64,000 bases of DNA from the NCBI RefSeq assembly GCF_000420625.1, contig NZ_ATVH01000013.1:372001-436000 (forward strand), given 5' to 3'. Source of the stretch: Fodinicurvata sediminis DSM 21159 (GTDB lineage Bacteria > Pseudomonadota > Alphaproteobacteria > Kiloniellales > DSM-21159). The notes below the pieces were generated by a model that was not told the DNA's origin, made no database searches, and was given only the letters and a program-made list of their open reading frames with translations. The stretch's first letter is position 1; each line of letters starts with the position of its first letter. Below, piece by piece: positions 31,610 through 39,420 of the stretch. Position numbers and translations under genes: made by a program.

Positions 31610-32287
31610 ATGGTCCGCACCCTGCTGGTGCTTCTTTCGCTGGCGGTCTTTACGCCGAGTTTCCCGCTCGCCGATGATCGGATTCATGGCTACTGGTTTC
31701 TCTCTGGTCGCGACGGTTTCCCCGACTTTGCCCGGACAGATACCCTCCATGCCCTTCATCCTGATGGACGCCTAGCCATACTTCCAAGGGCCCTGTCTGC
31801 TGATGCGGAGTCGATCGCATTCATGGATGTCGAGATCCAGGGTAACATAGCTGTCTTCACCTCATCCGAGGTTCTGTATGACAGCGAATACTACTATGAG
31901 CCGCTCAATGCAGATCTGATCCACTTCGTGAACATGAAAGGTGAGTTCTTCCTCCGGCGAATGCCAGAGGATGCACACCTGCATGCTGCTCTTCTGCGTC
32001 TGGCCTTGACCGGCGAGGTGGCGCGATACCAACCCGCTGTCACGGATGACTTTTTCGGAGACGCGGAGAGGGTTGTTGTCGATCTGAAAGACGATAATGG
32101 GCGGCTTCTGCTGGTGCATATGCCAAATGCTCGACTGGAAGGGGCCATCAAGATTGATGAGGCGCCTTGGGGGAGGCCCCTCGGTCCGAACGTCATGGCC
32201 TTCTGGCTCACTCCCGGTTCAGCACCGGCGAAGGTGACGCGCCTGCTTTCCGAAGCCTCGCGTCCTCTTCTCCCGGAAGATGAATGA
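31610..32287 (+). CDS. Exported paralog 1 of the GxW cluster, unknown function
   Basis: This 225-residue protein has a signal peptide (cleavage near S-F-P-L-A) followed at once by the motif H-G-Y-W-F (residues 26-30), then D-x-L-H-A-L-H-P-D-G-R-L. A second conserved block R-R-M-P-E-D-A-H-L is at 116-124, running into A-A-L-L-R-L-A-L-T-G-E-V. The predicted beta-rich first half with G-x-W suggests a lipocalin-like barrel, which is inference. The second of two adjacent ATGs (31610) is chosen because it has proper spacing from AAGGAG. Its stop overlaps the next gene by four bases. Confidence 0.72.
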   Translation: MVRTLLVLLSLAVFTPSFPLADDRIHGYWFLSGRDGFPDFARTDTLHALHPDGRLAILPRALSADAESIAFMDVEIQGNIAVFTSSEVLYDSEYYYEPLNADLIHFVNMKGEFFLRRMPEDAHLHAALLRLALTGEVARYQPAVTDDFFGDAERVVVDLKDDNGRLLLVHMPNARLEGAIKIDEAPWGRPLGPNVMAFWLTPGSAPAKVTRLLSEASRPLLPEDE

Positions 32288-32952
32288 TCAAGGTGAAACG
32301 CTGTGCACTGGCGATTGCACTCTGTCTCTTCGCAATGGGGGTCAGTGCCAACGAGGGCATCCAGGGTGCGTGGTTTCGCGTTCCTGATGGGGCGGGGCCC
32401 ATTGTAGAGAATGCCGAATACATCATGGTGATGAGACCAGGTGGAAACCTGGTCGAGATCTTCATTGACCCAAGCAAACGCATGGAGATCTTCACCGAGA
32501 GCCGCTTCGAGGTTACCGGGAAGGATTTGACTTTTGCCTTTCCGGACAGGGACCAAAGCCACCATCAGATCGGGTTCGAGGGGGAGGATACCCTTATTCT
32601 TTCATCGGGTAGTGATCGTTCGATGGAATTCCATGCGCTCTCCGGGAAAAGCGGTTTGTGGGCTGCCGCAGTGAAGCTTGCCGAAAGCGGTGAAGTACGA
32701 TCGATCCAGCTCCTGAACGGCGATGGCCGGCATATTCTGGGGGCACCAAAGGCAGCGCGGGTCTACCTTGATGCAGCGAGGGGGTCGATTCTCCTGCTGG
32801 GCTTCGAGGGGGCGCGGAGTGATGGCGCTGTCACACGTCAAGGGCACGATTGGGTGGTTCCGGTCTCACATGATGTCGTCGCGCTGGCCCTTGGACCGGA
32901 AAGCTTTCTGCCACGTTTCGAGCGGCTGGTCAGAGGGTTATCGACCCGCTAG
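32284..32952 (+). CDS. Exported paralog 2 of the GxW cluster, unknown function
   Basis: This 222-residue protein has a signal peptide ending V-S-A and then Q-G-A-W-F (27-31), the same post-cleavage motif as its neighbours. The P-x-G-N-L segment replaces the P-D-G-R-L of paralog 1. The second block is the most diverged of the four (L-S-G-K-S-G-L-W-A-A-A at 119-129, then V-K-L-A-E-S-G-E-V). The start overlaps the previous stop (ATGA), so translation is coupled. It is followed by a 137-base gap with a hairpin. Confidence 0.7.
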   Translation: MIKVKRCALAIALCLFAMGVSANEGIQGAWFRVPDGAGPIVENAEYIMVMRPGGNLVEIFIDPSKRMEIFTESRFEVTGKDLTFAFPDRDQSHHQIGFEGEDTLILSSGSDRSMEFHALSGKSGLWAAAVKLAESGEVRSIQLLNGDGRHILGAPKAARVYLDAARGSILLLGFEGARSDGAVTRQGHDWVVPVSHDVVALALGPESFLPRFERLVRGLSTR

Positions 32953-32988
32953 GGCATGCCTTGTCTTCATGACAGGCTTCAGTGCCAG

Positions 32989-33019
32989 AGGGCAAAGATG
33001 TGCCATATCCATTTGCCCT
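32989..33019. repeat. Inverted repeat between cluster paralogs 2 and 3
   Basis: AGGGCAAA (32989-32996) and TTTGCCCT (33012-33019) are perfect 8-bp arms around a 15-base loop. No T tract follows, so it is not a clear intrinsic terminator. It may separate two transcription or stability segments of the cluster. Confidence 0.4.
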
Positions 33020-33089
33020 GAAGACTGGACTTTTCTCCGGGGAGCTGTAGCTTGTCCGTTGAAATCGAACAAAAAAGGGGTAGGGCTTA

Positions 33090-33800
33090 ATGAGGGGTTT
33101 GTTGGGGAGTCTTCTTGTCTGGCTGGCATTGCCAGTATTGACGGCACAGGCCGATGAACAGCTTCTGGGGTATTGGTATCTCGAAGAGGGGGCGCCTGGT
33201 TTCACAATAGACGACGTCCATATCGGGGCCCTCTATGCTGATGGTACGATCCTAAACCTGAGCTCCAACGGCAAAGAAGTGAGCAGCTACACCTCTGCAG
33301 AGTACAGTGTTGAAGGTGATGAAATCACATTCATCTATCCGCGTGGATCGGATGAGGAGCCTGAACGCCATCCTTACAGATACGAACTCATCGATAGTGA
33401 TACCCTGCTCTATACGGATGAAGCCGGGGATTATGAAAACCCTGAAGATGCCAAGACGTATTACAGGCGGCTTCCCGATAATGCACATCTAACCCTGGCT
33501 CTTCTGGGACTGGCCGAAAACGGCCAGCTCGAGGAAGCGGAGCTCGAGGTCGACAGCGACTTTGGTGAGCGATCCGTGCTGGTGACCACCGAAGATCCAT
33601 TCGCGCAATTCATCCTGTTCAGCGACAGACGTCAGGCCTTCCGCGGGCAAATCAACCGGAATGGCGTGCCTGTGGTTTCCACTGTCTCTAGGCATCTTGC
33701 CGCCTTCAGATTGGGCACGGCCTATCCAGACGAAGCCTTCGACGAGATGATCACGATCATGCAAGAGAGCATTGCATCGGCGCAGAAAGCTGCAGATTGA
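33090..33800 (+). CDS. Exported paralog 3 of the GxW cluster, unknown function
   Basis: This 236-residue protein has a signal peptide (cleavage after T-A-Q-A) and then L-G-Y-W-Y (26-30), Y-A-D-G-T-I and an acidic, beta-rich first half. The second block R-R-L-P-D-N-A-H-L is at 126-134, followed by A-L-L-G-L-A-E-N-G-Q. AGGGGTAGGG precedes the ATG. Paralog 4 begins nine bases after its stop, so the last two paralogs form one unit. Confidence 0.73.
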   Translation: MRGLLGSLLVWLALPVLTAQADEQLLGYWYLEEGAPGFTIDDVHIGALYADGTILNLSSNGKEVSSYTSAEYSVEGDEITFIYPRGSDEEPERHPYRYELIDSDTLLYTDEAGDYENPEDAKTYYRRLPDNAHLTLALLGLAENGQLEEAELEVDSDFGERSVLVTTEDPFAQFILFSDRRQAFRGQINRNGVPVVSTVSRHLAAFRLGTAYPDEAFDEMITIMQESIASAQKAAD

Positions 33801-33809
33801 GGAATGGAC

Positions 33810-34469
33810 ATGAAAAACTTTGTCAAATTCGCACTTACGACATGCCTCGCGTTTGCGGCCATGCCCGTTCTGGCCGATGAGCGTTTTCAAGGCTATTGGT
33901 ACGATTCGACAGGCTCAGAAGAATTCGATCTGAGCGAAATCTATTTGATTGAATCACTTGGCGCTGATGGCAGCCTACGTGGCCTTGATGTCAATGTTGA
34001 TCGGGCGAACGGATTTTCTGGCGGGCATTATGAGGTATCCGGGGATCGCATAATAATCACCTATCCCGAAGATGAAGGTGAATTTACATTAACCTACGAA
34101 TTCCTGGACGAGAATAGGGTGGTTTATCGCAATGAAGGGGAGGACTTTCAGGCTGTCTTCAAACGGTTGCCCGAGGATGCCTATCTTTCCCAAGCGCTTA
34201 TGCGGCTTGTCGATACAGAACGCCCGTTACAGGTGAGCCTTGGCGAGAATCCGTCCATCGGCTCTATTATTGCCTTGGTTTCGCTCGACAATGAAGAGGC
34301 CAACTTCGAGATAGGCATGGATAAGGCGGCAGTGTACGAGGGTGAAATGACGCAAGGTGGCGATGTCCTGCTTACTGCCCTCCATGATCATCTTCTCATG
34401 ATACGCACCAATGCGGAGTATCCTGCGGAGCAGTTCTCGGAAATAGTGGAGCTCTTACGCGCCAGGTAG
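33810..34469 (+). CDS. Exported paralog 4 of the GxW cluster, unknown function
   Basis: This 219-residue protein has a signal peptide (M-K-N-F-V-K-F..., cleavage after V-L-A) and then Q-G-Y-W-Y (27-31), G-A-D-G-S-L, and K-R-L-P-E-D-A-Y-L at 118-126. Base composition is clearly lower in GC than the flanking housekeeping genes (34081-34140 is about 42% by hand count), suggesting transfer. The second ATG (33810) has a GAGGA site six bases upstream; an ATG at 33804 is too close to it. Last gene of the cluster. Confidence 0.72.
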   Translation: MKNFVKFALTTCLAFAAMPVLADERFQGYWYDSTGSEEFDLSEIYLIESLGADGSLRGLDVNVDRANGFSGGHYEVSGDRIIITYPEDEGEFTLTYEFLDENRVVYRNEGEDFQAVFKRLPEDAYLSQALMRLVDTERPLQVSLGENPSIGSIIALVSLDNEEANFEIGMDKAAVYEGEMTQGGDVLLTALHDHLLMIRTNAEYPAEQFSEIVELLRAR

Positions 34470-34570
34470 CGTTCCGTTTCCAGGGAATCCTTCAAAATCT
34501 TCAATCAGACCAAGCCTGACAAACTGTATCTGGGATCTCCAGGAACCGGGGTTAGCTGCTCGAATCCGGA

Positions 34571-34897
34571 TCACTGCTCCGGGGTGGCCAGCCCCAGGCG
34601 GATCAGGCCCTTGATCGGTGCATGCGGGTCCTGGGGGGCGCCGCGGCGATAGATGACGATGTCGCCACGCCGTGCCAGGAACAGCGCCTGCTGCCGTGCG
34701 GCCGGCAGGTATCGGCGCCAGAGTTCGCGGCTCTTCTTCGCTTCGGGACGGGTGGCGGCATAGGCGCGCGCGGCATCCGTCGGCGTGATCCGGCCGTCAG
34801 GGCCCTTTTCCGCCAATAGTGCCAGAATGGTCTCGGCCAGCGGGTCGAGGCCGTCCTCGGAGGAAGCGTCTTCGTGCCGAGCTGTCTTGTCGTTCAT
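34571..34897 (-). CDS. DUF3253 family protein
   Basis: This 108-residue cytoplasmic protein matches the DUF3253 pattern: I-L-A-L-L-A-E-K-G-P-D-G-R-I-T-P-x-D-A-A-R, W-R-R-Y-L-P-x-x-R-Q-x-A-L-x-L-A-R-R-G-D-I and a final G-L-I-R-L-G. The fold looks like a small winged-helix domain; function unknown. I use the Met at 34897; the frame upstream to 35029 overlaps GC-rich palindromes and is not conserved-looking. Convergent with the exported cluster and divergent from nth. Confidence 0.85.
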   Translation of the reverse strand: MNDKTARHEDASSEDGLDPLAETILALLAEKGPDGRITPTDAARAYAATRPEAKKSRELWRRYLPAARQQALFLARRGDIVIYRRGAPQDPHAPIKGLIRLGLATPEQ

Positions 34898-34996
34898 GTG
34901 GATCCCGTTTCCTGCTGAGAAGTCCGGAGGTAAAGGAAAGGCGGGCAGGCTGCAAGGCCGACAATCATGCCGACAAGCCGGCCAGGCCGGCGACCG

Positions 34997-35020
34997 CCCC
35001 TGGCGGCCAGCCGCCAGGGG
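34997..35020. repeat. Perfect 24-base palindrome upstream of nth
   Basis: CCCCTGGCGGC and GCCGCCAGGGG are exact 11-bp inverted arms with a 2-base spacer, followed on plus by TTTG. It lies in the divergent DUF3253/nth interval next to another GC-rich inverted segment (GCCGGCC...GGCCGGC near 34978-34991). A stem of this strength could be an extragenic palindromic element or an operator. Confidence 0.5.
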
Positions 35021-35091
35021 TTTGAACAAGCCGTCATTTCCTGCTCTAAAGGTCTTGGACCAAGGCTGTTGTAACTCAGGACGAATGACCC

Positions 35092-35730
35092 ATGCGCAAG
35101 GCTGATATCGCTGCCTTTTTCGACCGGTTGGCAGAAACCAATCCCGCGCCCAAGGGCGAACTGGAGTTCGTCAATCCCTATACCCTGCTGGTGGCCGTGG
35201 TGCTGTCGGCCCAGGCCACCGACGTCGGAGTCAACAAGGCCACGAAACCGCTCTTTGCCGTGGCCGATACGCCCGAGAAGATGCTCGACCTGGGTGAGGA
35301 ACGGCTGCGCGACTACATCAAGACCATTGGCCTGTTCAACACCAAGGCCAAGAACGTGATCGCGCTCTCCCATCAGCTGGTTGAAGAGCATGGCGGAGAG
35401 GTCCCGCGGGACCGTGCGGCACTGGAAAAGCTGCCCGGCGTGGGCCGCAAGACCGCGAATGTCGTCCTGAACATCGCCTACGGCGAACCGACCATTGCCG
35501 TGGACACTCATATCTTCCGCGTCAGCAATCGCACGGGCCTGGCGCCAGGCAAGACACCGCTCGAGGTCGAGAAGAAACTGGAAAAGATTGTTCCCGAAGA
35601 CCGCAAGCAGCACGCTCACCACTGGCTGATCTTGCATGGACGCTATGTCTGCAAGGCGCGTCGGCCGGATTGTGCGGTCTGTGTGGTTGAGCCCTATTGC
35701 AGCTACAAGGCAAAGACCACGGCCAACTGA
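35092..35730 (+). CDS. nth: Endonuclease III
   Basis: This 212-residue DNA glycosylase/AP lyase removes oxidised pyrimidines. The helix-hairpin-helix L-P-G-V-G-R-K-T-A-N-V-V carries catalytic Lys120, the catalytic Asp138 is in A-V-D-T-H-I-F, and the 4Fe-4S cluster ligands are Cys187, Cys194, Cys197 and Cys203 (C-x6-C-x2-C-x5-C). Length matches E. coli Nth. Confidence 0.97.
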   Translation: MRKADIAAFFDRLAETNPAPKGELEFVNPYTLLVAVVLSAQATDVGVNKATKPLFAVADTPEKMLDLGEERLRDYIKTIGLFNTKAKNVIALSHQLVEEHGGEVPRDRAALEKLPGVGRKTANVVLNIAYGEPTIAVDTHIFRVSNRTGLAPGKTPLEVEKKLEKIVPEDRKQHAHHWLILHGRYVCKARRPDCAVCVVEPYCSYKAKTTAN

Positions 35731-35742
35731 CAGCCGATCACG

Positions 35743-36117
35743 TCAGGTTTTCCGCAGGACCGACTTCATGCAGCGGTCCATTGCCACCGCCTCTGCCAGG
35801 TTGTTGCGGCTTTCCAGGTGCTTGACCTTTTCTGCCCCGCCGGGCGCTTCATAAAGGAAGACATCCAGGACACAGCTCTGGCTGCGGTACTGCCAGATCT
35901 CGGCTGGAGCTTCGTGGCGCAGCATGCGCGGCTCACCCAGAGTCGAACTCAAGCTTGTCCGGTCCAGGCCGATCAGGCTTTCCGGCTGGTTGTGCAGTGT
36001 GGAGGCGGGAACCCCCGGGGCTCCCGCTGATCCGGGATCCTGTATCGTTGCGGCGCAGCCCCCCACCAACAACAGGAGGACAAGGGACAAGACGGGGAAC
36101 TTCACAATGAACGACAC
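35743..36117 (-). CDS. Small lipoprotein of unknown function
   Basis: This 124-residue protein has a signal peptide ending L-V-G-G-C-A (lipobox Cys21). The mature part contains L-I-G-L-D-R-T-S-L-S-S-T-L-G-E-P and E-I-W-Q-Y-R-S, the pattern of small outer-membrane lipoproteins with a SmpA/OmlA-like or similar fold; two further cysteines (in S-C-V-L-D-V-F-L-Y and D-R-C-M-K-S) may form a disulfide. Convergent with nth, upstream of it on minus is the bactofilin gene. Confidence 0.8.
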   Translation of the reverse strand: MSFIVKFPVLSLVLLLLVGGCAATIQDPGSAGAPGVPASTLHNQPESLIGLDRTSLSSTLGEPRMLRHEAPAEIWQYRSQSCVLDVFLYEAPGGAEKVKHLESRNNLAEAVAMDRCMKSVLRKT

Positions 36118-36147
36118 TACAGACCCGATCCACGCCTCTGGTTGTTG

Positions 36148-36843
36148 TCAGCCGGCCGCTGTTGCCTTCTCATCCTTGCCGGCATCGCTGCTATCCGCAG
36201 CAGCGGCGGCCGGTTTGCTGCCGGATGGTGCTTCGCTGCCGCTTGTCTTGGCCGTGGCCGTTGCATTGGCCTTGCTGGACTTGTCTTCGCCCTCGGACAC
36301 CTTGCCACGAATGCGGCCGCCGCGTTCGACCTCGATCTCGGCATAGTGAAGCTCGCCATCGATCTGGCCACTGGAATGCAGCAACAGGCGGTCGCGAACT
36401 GTCAGTTCACCTTCGAAGGTTCCACTGATCTCGGCATAGTCCACCATGGCGCGGCCGCGGAAGAGCCCGTGTTCCGAGATTTCCAGAACCTGGGCCCCAC
36501 TGAGGTCCGCTTCGACTTCGCCTTCGACCACCAGTTTCTCGCACGCGTTGATCTCGCCAGAGAGCTTTATGCCACGGCCTACGATCAGCTTCTTGCCTTC
36601 ACCTTCCTCGTTTTTCATCTCGGTCACGTTCCCTTCCCTGGCTTCTGCCTGTTCCGCTCCACGACGCTCGGCGCCGCCACTCTGCTCCGCAGGCCTGCGG
36701 ACGGGCGGGACGGGCTGGCGGTCGAGAACGGCGGAAGCATCCGGTCGGCTTGAGGTGCGTCCCTTTGCGCCCCCCTGGTTGCGGGGATCTGCAGGCCCCG
36801 GCCTTGTGCCGGTTTCTGCCTCGTTCTTTCGCTTTCCGAACAT
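36148..36843 (-). CDS. Bactofilin family cytoskeletal protein
   Basis: This 231-residue protein has a central beta-helical bactofilin domain (about residues 83-180: I-V-G-R-G-I-K-L-S-G-E-I, L-V-V-E-G-E-V-E-A-D-L, L-F-R-G-R-A-x-V-D-Y-A-E-I-S-G-T-F-E-G-E-L). Low-complexity Pro/Arg/Glu-rich N-terminal and Ala/Ser/Lys-rich C-terminal tails flank it, as usual for the family. Bactofilins polymerise without nucleotide and act in cell shape, polarity or stalk synthesis. The role here is unknown. Confidence 0.9.
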   Translation of the reverse strand: MFGKRKNEAETGTRPGPADPRNQGGAKGRTSSRPDASAVLDRQPVPPVRRPAEQSGGAERRGAEQAEAREGNVTEMKNEEGEGKKLIVGRGIKLSGEINACEKLVVEGEVEADLSGAQVLEISEHGLFRGRAMVDYAEISGTFEGELTVRDRLLLHSSGQIDGELHYAEIEVERGGRIRGKVSEGEDKSSKANATATAKTSGSEAPSGSKPAAAAADSSDAGKDEKATAAG

Positions 36844-36899
36844 CGCTGTACCTGTCTCCTTCTGGATGAAAGGCCGATCACCGCATGGGATTCACGCGG

Positions 36900-37628
36900 C
36901 TATCGGATGGAATAGCCCTCCCGCCGCCGAATCTTCTCGACAACATGCAGCATGAAGGCAATTGCCACGATTGGCATGACGATGTTGATGACGGGAAGAG
37001 TCAATAATATGGCTATGACAACCCCCGTCAGGAAAATACGCCCCTGCTGCCTTCGCCGCAGCCGATTGGCCTCCTCAGAGGACATCCGGCGCACGGCCGC
37101 AATCTCAAAGAACTCCCGTCCCAGAAGATAACCGTTCACGCTGTAGAAGACCAGTAGATTGAAGGGCGGAAAGAACAGCAGAATCAGGTAGAGCGGCAGT
37201 GCCGCGAGGTTGATCAGGACGATGACCAGCGTCATGCGCAGGGCATCGCCCGTCATCTCCATGACGGGCTGGTCCCGGGCCGGCGGCAGTTCCGGGTAAT
37301 GCTTCCTTTCCACGGCATCGCAGATCGGATCCAGATAAACAGAGAGAACCAGGCCGATGACGGCCGGGAACAGCAGGAAACTGACGATCAGGACACCGCT
37401 AACCGCGGCCGTGGCATAGAGGAAACGGATAATGCTCAGCCAGAAGTCGCCCCAGCCCTGGGCATTGGCCCAGTCATAGACATACTCGCCGAAGGCGCTC
37501 AGCCCGAAGGTGGCGGCGACCCAGAGCACAATGAAGGTCAGCAGTGTCAGGCCAAAGGAATTGCGCATGACCCGGCGCGATTCCGGTTCGGTCAGGATGC
37601 CCAGCGCTTTCATGAAATCGGAAATCAT
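36900..37628 (-). CDS. EI24/CysZ-like membrane protein
   Basis: This 242-residue polytopic protein has about five hydrophobic segments (around 24-48, 66-100, 128-160, 194-225). It shows the EI24-domain pattern with the paired segment P-x-x-x-x-L-I/V-x-x-Y-L-D-P-I-C-D-A-V-E and the later N-L-L-V-F-Y-S-V-N-G-Y-L-L-G-R-E-F-F-E. CysZ proteins of this fold conduct sulfate, but many alphaproteobacterial members are uncharacterised. Located between bactofilin and the PiuC-like gene on the same strand. Confidence 0.85.
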   Translation of the reverse strand: MISDFMKALGILTEPESRRVMRNSFGLTLLTFIVLWVAATFGLSAFGEYVYDWANAQGWGDFWLSIIRFLYATAAVSGVLIVSFLLFPAVIGLVLSVYLDPICDAVERKHYPELPPARDQPVMEMTGDALRMTLVIVLINLAALPLYLILLFFPPFNLLVFYSVNGYLLGREFFEIAAVRRMSSEEANRLRRRQQGRIFLTGVVIAILLTLPVINIVMPIVAIAFMLHVVEKIRRREGYSIR

Positions 37629-37700
37629 GACCCGAAGGCTTAGAATGCCCTTTCGCCGCAGGCAAGGGGGAATCTGGGCAGGTCGAGGTCGGTAATGGCC

Positions 37701-38363
37701 TCAATCATCGCACCATTGACGTAGCAGATTGCTGCGGGTGCGGGCCAGACGATCGAACAGGCTGCTCTTGCCCTCGCGCTGGTAGACTTCCTTGAGCGAG
37801 GTTTCCAGGTCGAACAGGATGGCACGCTGATCATCCCGGCGGATGTAACTGCGCACCCAACCTACCACGGCCAGGCGCAGTCCCTCCTCGACCGGCGCCA
37901 CGCGATGAAGGCTGTCGGAGGGATAGAGCACGAGCTGGCCCACCGGCAGTTTCACCGCACGTTCCAGGCTGCTCTCCGTGATCATCAGTTCGCCGCCGCT
38001 GTAATCCTGGGGATCGCTCAGGAACAGGGTGAAGGAGAGATCCGTGCGCTGGCCGCCCATCAGCGCATCGTCCACGTGAAGCCCGTATTCCATGCCAGGC
38101 TCGTAGCGGCTTGCAAGCAGTTTCACGAAGCGCTTGGGCCAGGCCGCGGCCCGGAACACCACATGCCGCGAGAGCGCCTGCTCCACCTTTCGGACCACCC
38201 CATCGCGCTGCGCACCGCCCTTCAGCTGTCGGTTCTTCTTTACCTGACGGGCATGCCAGCCGGCGCTGTTGCGCCCATCCTCGAACAGGGCGGGATCGTC
38301 CATGGCCTCCCGCATGGCCTGGCATTCCGCCGTCGAGAGAATGTTATCGATGACGTAGAGCAT
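37701..38363 (-). CDS. Fe(II)/2-oxoglutarate-dependent PKHD-type hydroxylase (PiuC/YbiX)
   Basis: This 220-residue dioxygenase has the iron-binding triad H-x-D...H: His96 and Asp98 in G-L-H-V-D-D and His153 in L-H-R-V, with Arg163 for 2-oxoglutarate. PKHD-type hydroxylases (PiuC/YbiX) accompany iron-siderophore receptors and are iron-repressed. I choose the Met at 38363, which directly begins the conserved M-L-Y-V-I-D-N-I-L; a Met at 38384 adds seven residues. A 16/19 Fur box lies 41 bases upstream, shared with the divergent EGG-repeat gene. Confidence 0.92.
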   Translation of the reverse strand: MLYVIDNILSTAECQAMREAMDDPALFEDGRNSAGWHARQVKKNRQLKGGAQRDGVVRKVEQALSRHVVFRAAAWPKRFVKLLASRYEPGMEYGLHVDDALMGGQRTDLSFTLFLSDPQDYSGGELMITESSLERAVKLPVGQLVLYPSDSLHRVAPVEEGLRLAVVGWVRSYIRRDDQRAILFDLETSLKEVYQREGKSSLFDRLARTRSNLLRQWCDD

Positions 38364-38403
38364 GGGAAGGCCTGCCGGATGCACGGAACATGACGTCAGT
38401 ATT

Positions 38404-38422
38404 GATATTGATTATCATCATC
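38404..38422. promoter_or_regulatory. Fur box in the divergent piuC-like / EGG-repeat promoter
   Basis: The 19-base site matches the Fur consensus at 16 positions (GATATTGAT-TATCATCATC pattern) and is strikingly AT-rich. It lies 41 bases from the hydroxylase start and 62 bases from the EGG-repeat protein start, so both are predicted to be induced by iron limitation. Confidence 0.8.
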
Positions 38423-38484
38423 AATTATGGTCTTGCTTTAGCATGTCCTTCGATATTCCGAAAGACTGAGAAAGGATTCCTGCC

Positions 38485-39399
38485 ATGAAAGAACAACTCA
38501 AGGCATTTACGGCATTGGGCATGGCCGCCGCGATGGGCACGGGGCTTTCAGCCCCCGCCTCCGCCGCGTCCGACAACTCGGTATCTATGAAAGGTGAGGA
38601 CTTGAAAGTCCGGACCGCACTTACCTCCGTCCAGCTTGCCGAAGGCGGTGAAGGCGGTGAAGGCGGTGAAGGCGGTGAAGGCGGTGAAGGCGGTGAAGGC
38701 GGTGAAGGCGGTGAAGGCGGTGAAGGCGGTGAAGGTGGCGAAGGTGGCGAAGCCGCCGCGGCCGTCAGCGACGATGCCGCCTATCTTTCCACGCTTGCCC
38801 TGATGCGGGGGCATCTGAAGGTCGGTGTCGATCTCTATCGCCAGGGCCATCAGCAGGCGTCCGTCACCCACATGAAACATCCCGAGGACGAACTCTACGC
38901 CGATTTCGTGCCGGCGCTCGAGGCCAGGGACGCCGAAGGCTTTGCGGAGGAATTGCAGGCACTTGCCGAGGCGGTCGAGGCGGAGAAACCGGTCGATGAG
39001 GTGGAAAGCCGCTACAAATCGCTCCTGGCGGCCATATCCGAAGCCGAAGGCGTGGCCGGTCAGGTCGGGCTGGATACGCGTCTGGCCGTGATTCACCGTC
39101 TGTTTGCCACTGCGGCCAAGGAGTACGATATCGCCGTGGAGGACGACGGGCGCGTCTCCAACGCCCATGAATACCAGGATGCTCTTGGCTTCGTGCGTGT
39201 GGCCGAGGACATGCTGAACCAACTGTCCGAGGAACAGCGCGCGCAGGCCGAGGACGCGGTCGGACGGATCGCGGAGCAGATCGCCGCGGTGAAGCCGCTC
39301 TGGCCGTCCCTGGTCCCCCCGGAAAGCGTGGATCAGCAGCCCAGCATCCTGCACGGTGCGGCGGCAAAGGTGGAGATCGCAACTCTTTCGGTGGAGTAG
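38485..39399 (+). CDS. Fur-controlled exported protein with (EGG)12 repeat, unknown function
   Basis: This 304-residue protein has a signal peptide (cleavage near A-S-A-A). Twelve consecutive Glu-Gly-Gly repeats at about residues 53-88 are followed by an Ala-rich hinge and a helical, acidic domain. The domain contains a His-rich stretch (G-H-L-K-V-G-V-D-L-Y, G-H-Q-Q-A, T-H-M-K-H-P-E-D-E-L-Y) that could bind metal. A shared Fur box upstream and the divergent PiuC-type gene suggest a periplasmic role in iron acquisition, perhaps as a metal buffer or receptor partner. That function is inference; I do not recognise a named family. Confidence 0.78.
   Translation: MKEQLKAFTALGMAAAMGTGLSAPASAASDNSVSMKGEDLKVRTALTSVQLAEGGEGGEGGEGGEGGEGGEGGEGGEGGEGGEGGEGGEAAAAVSDDAAYLSTLALMRGHLKVGVDLYRQGHQQASVTHMKHPEDELYADFVPALEARDAEGFAEELQALAEAVEAEKPVDEVESRYKSLLAAISEAEGVAGQVGLDTRLAVIHRLFATAAKEYDIAVEDDGRVSNAHEYQDALGFVRVAEDMLNQLSEEQRAQAEDAVGRIAEQIAAVKPLWPSLVPPESVDQQPSILHGAAAKVEIATLSVE
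38641..38748 (+). repeat. 9-bp tandem repeat, 12 units, coding for Glu-Gly-Gly
   Basis: Ten perfect copies of GAAGGCGGT are followed by two GAAGGTGGC variants, all in frame. Near-identical synonymous units indicate recent expansion by slippage, and the copy number is likely to vary between strains without frameshift. Confidence 0.97.
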
Positions 39400-39420
39400 A
39401 TCGACGGGTACGTTCCATCT

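Noticed and set aside
38641-38748. Tandem repeat considered as CRISPR or non-coding satellite
   Set aside because: Units are 9 bp, contiguous without spacers and in frame within an exported protein gene.
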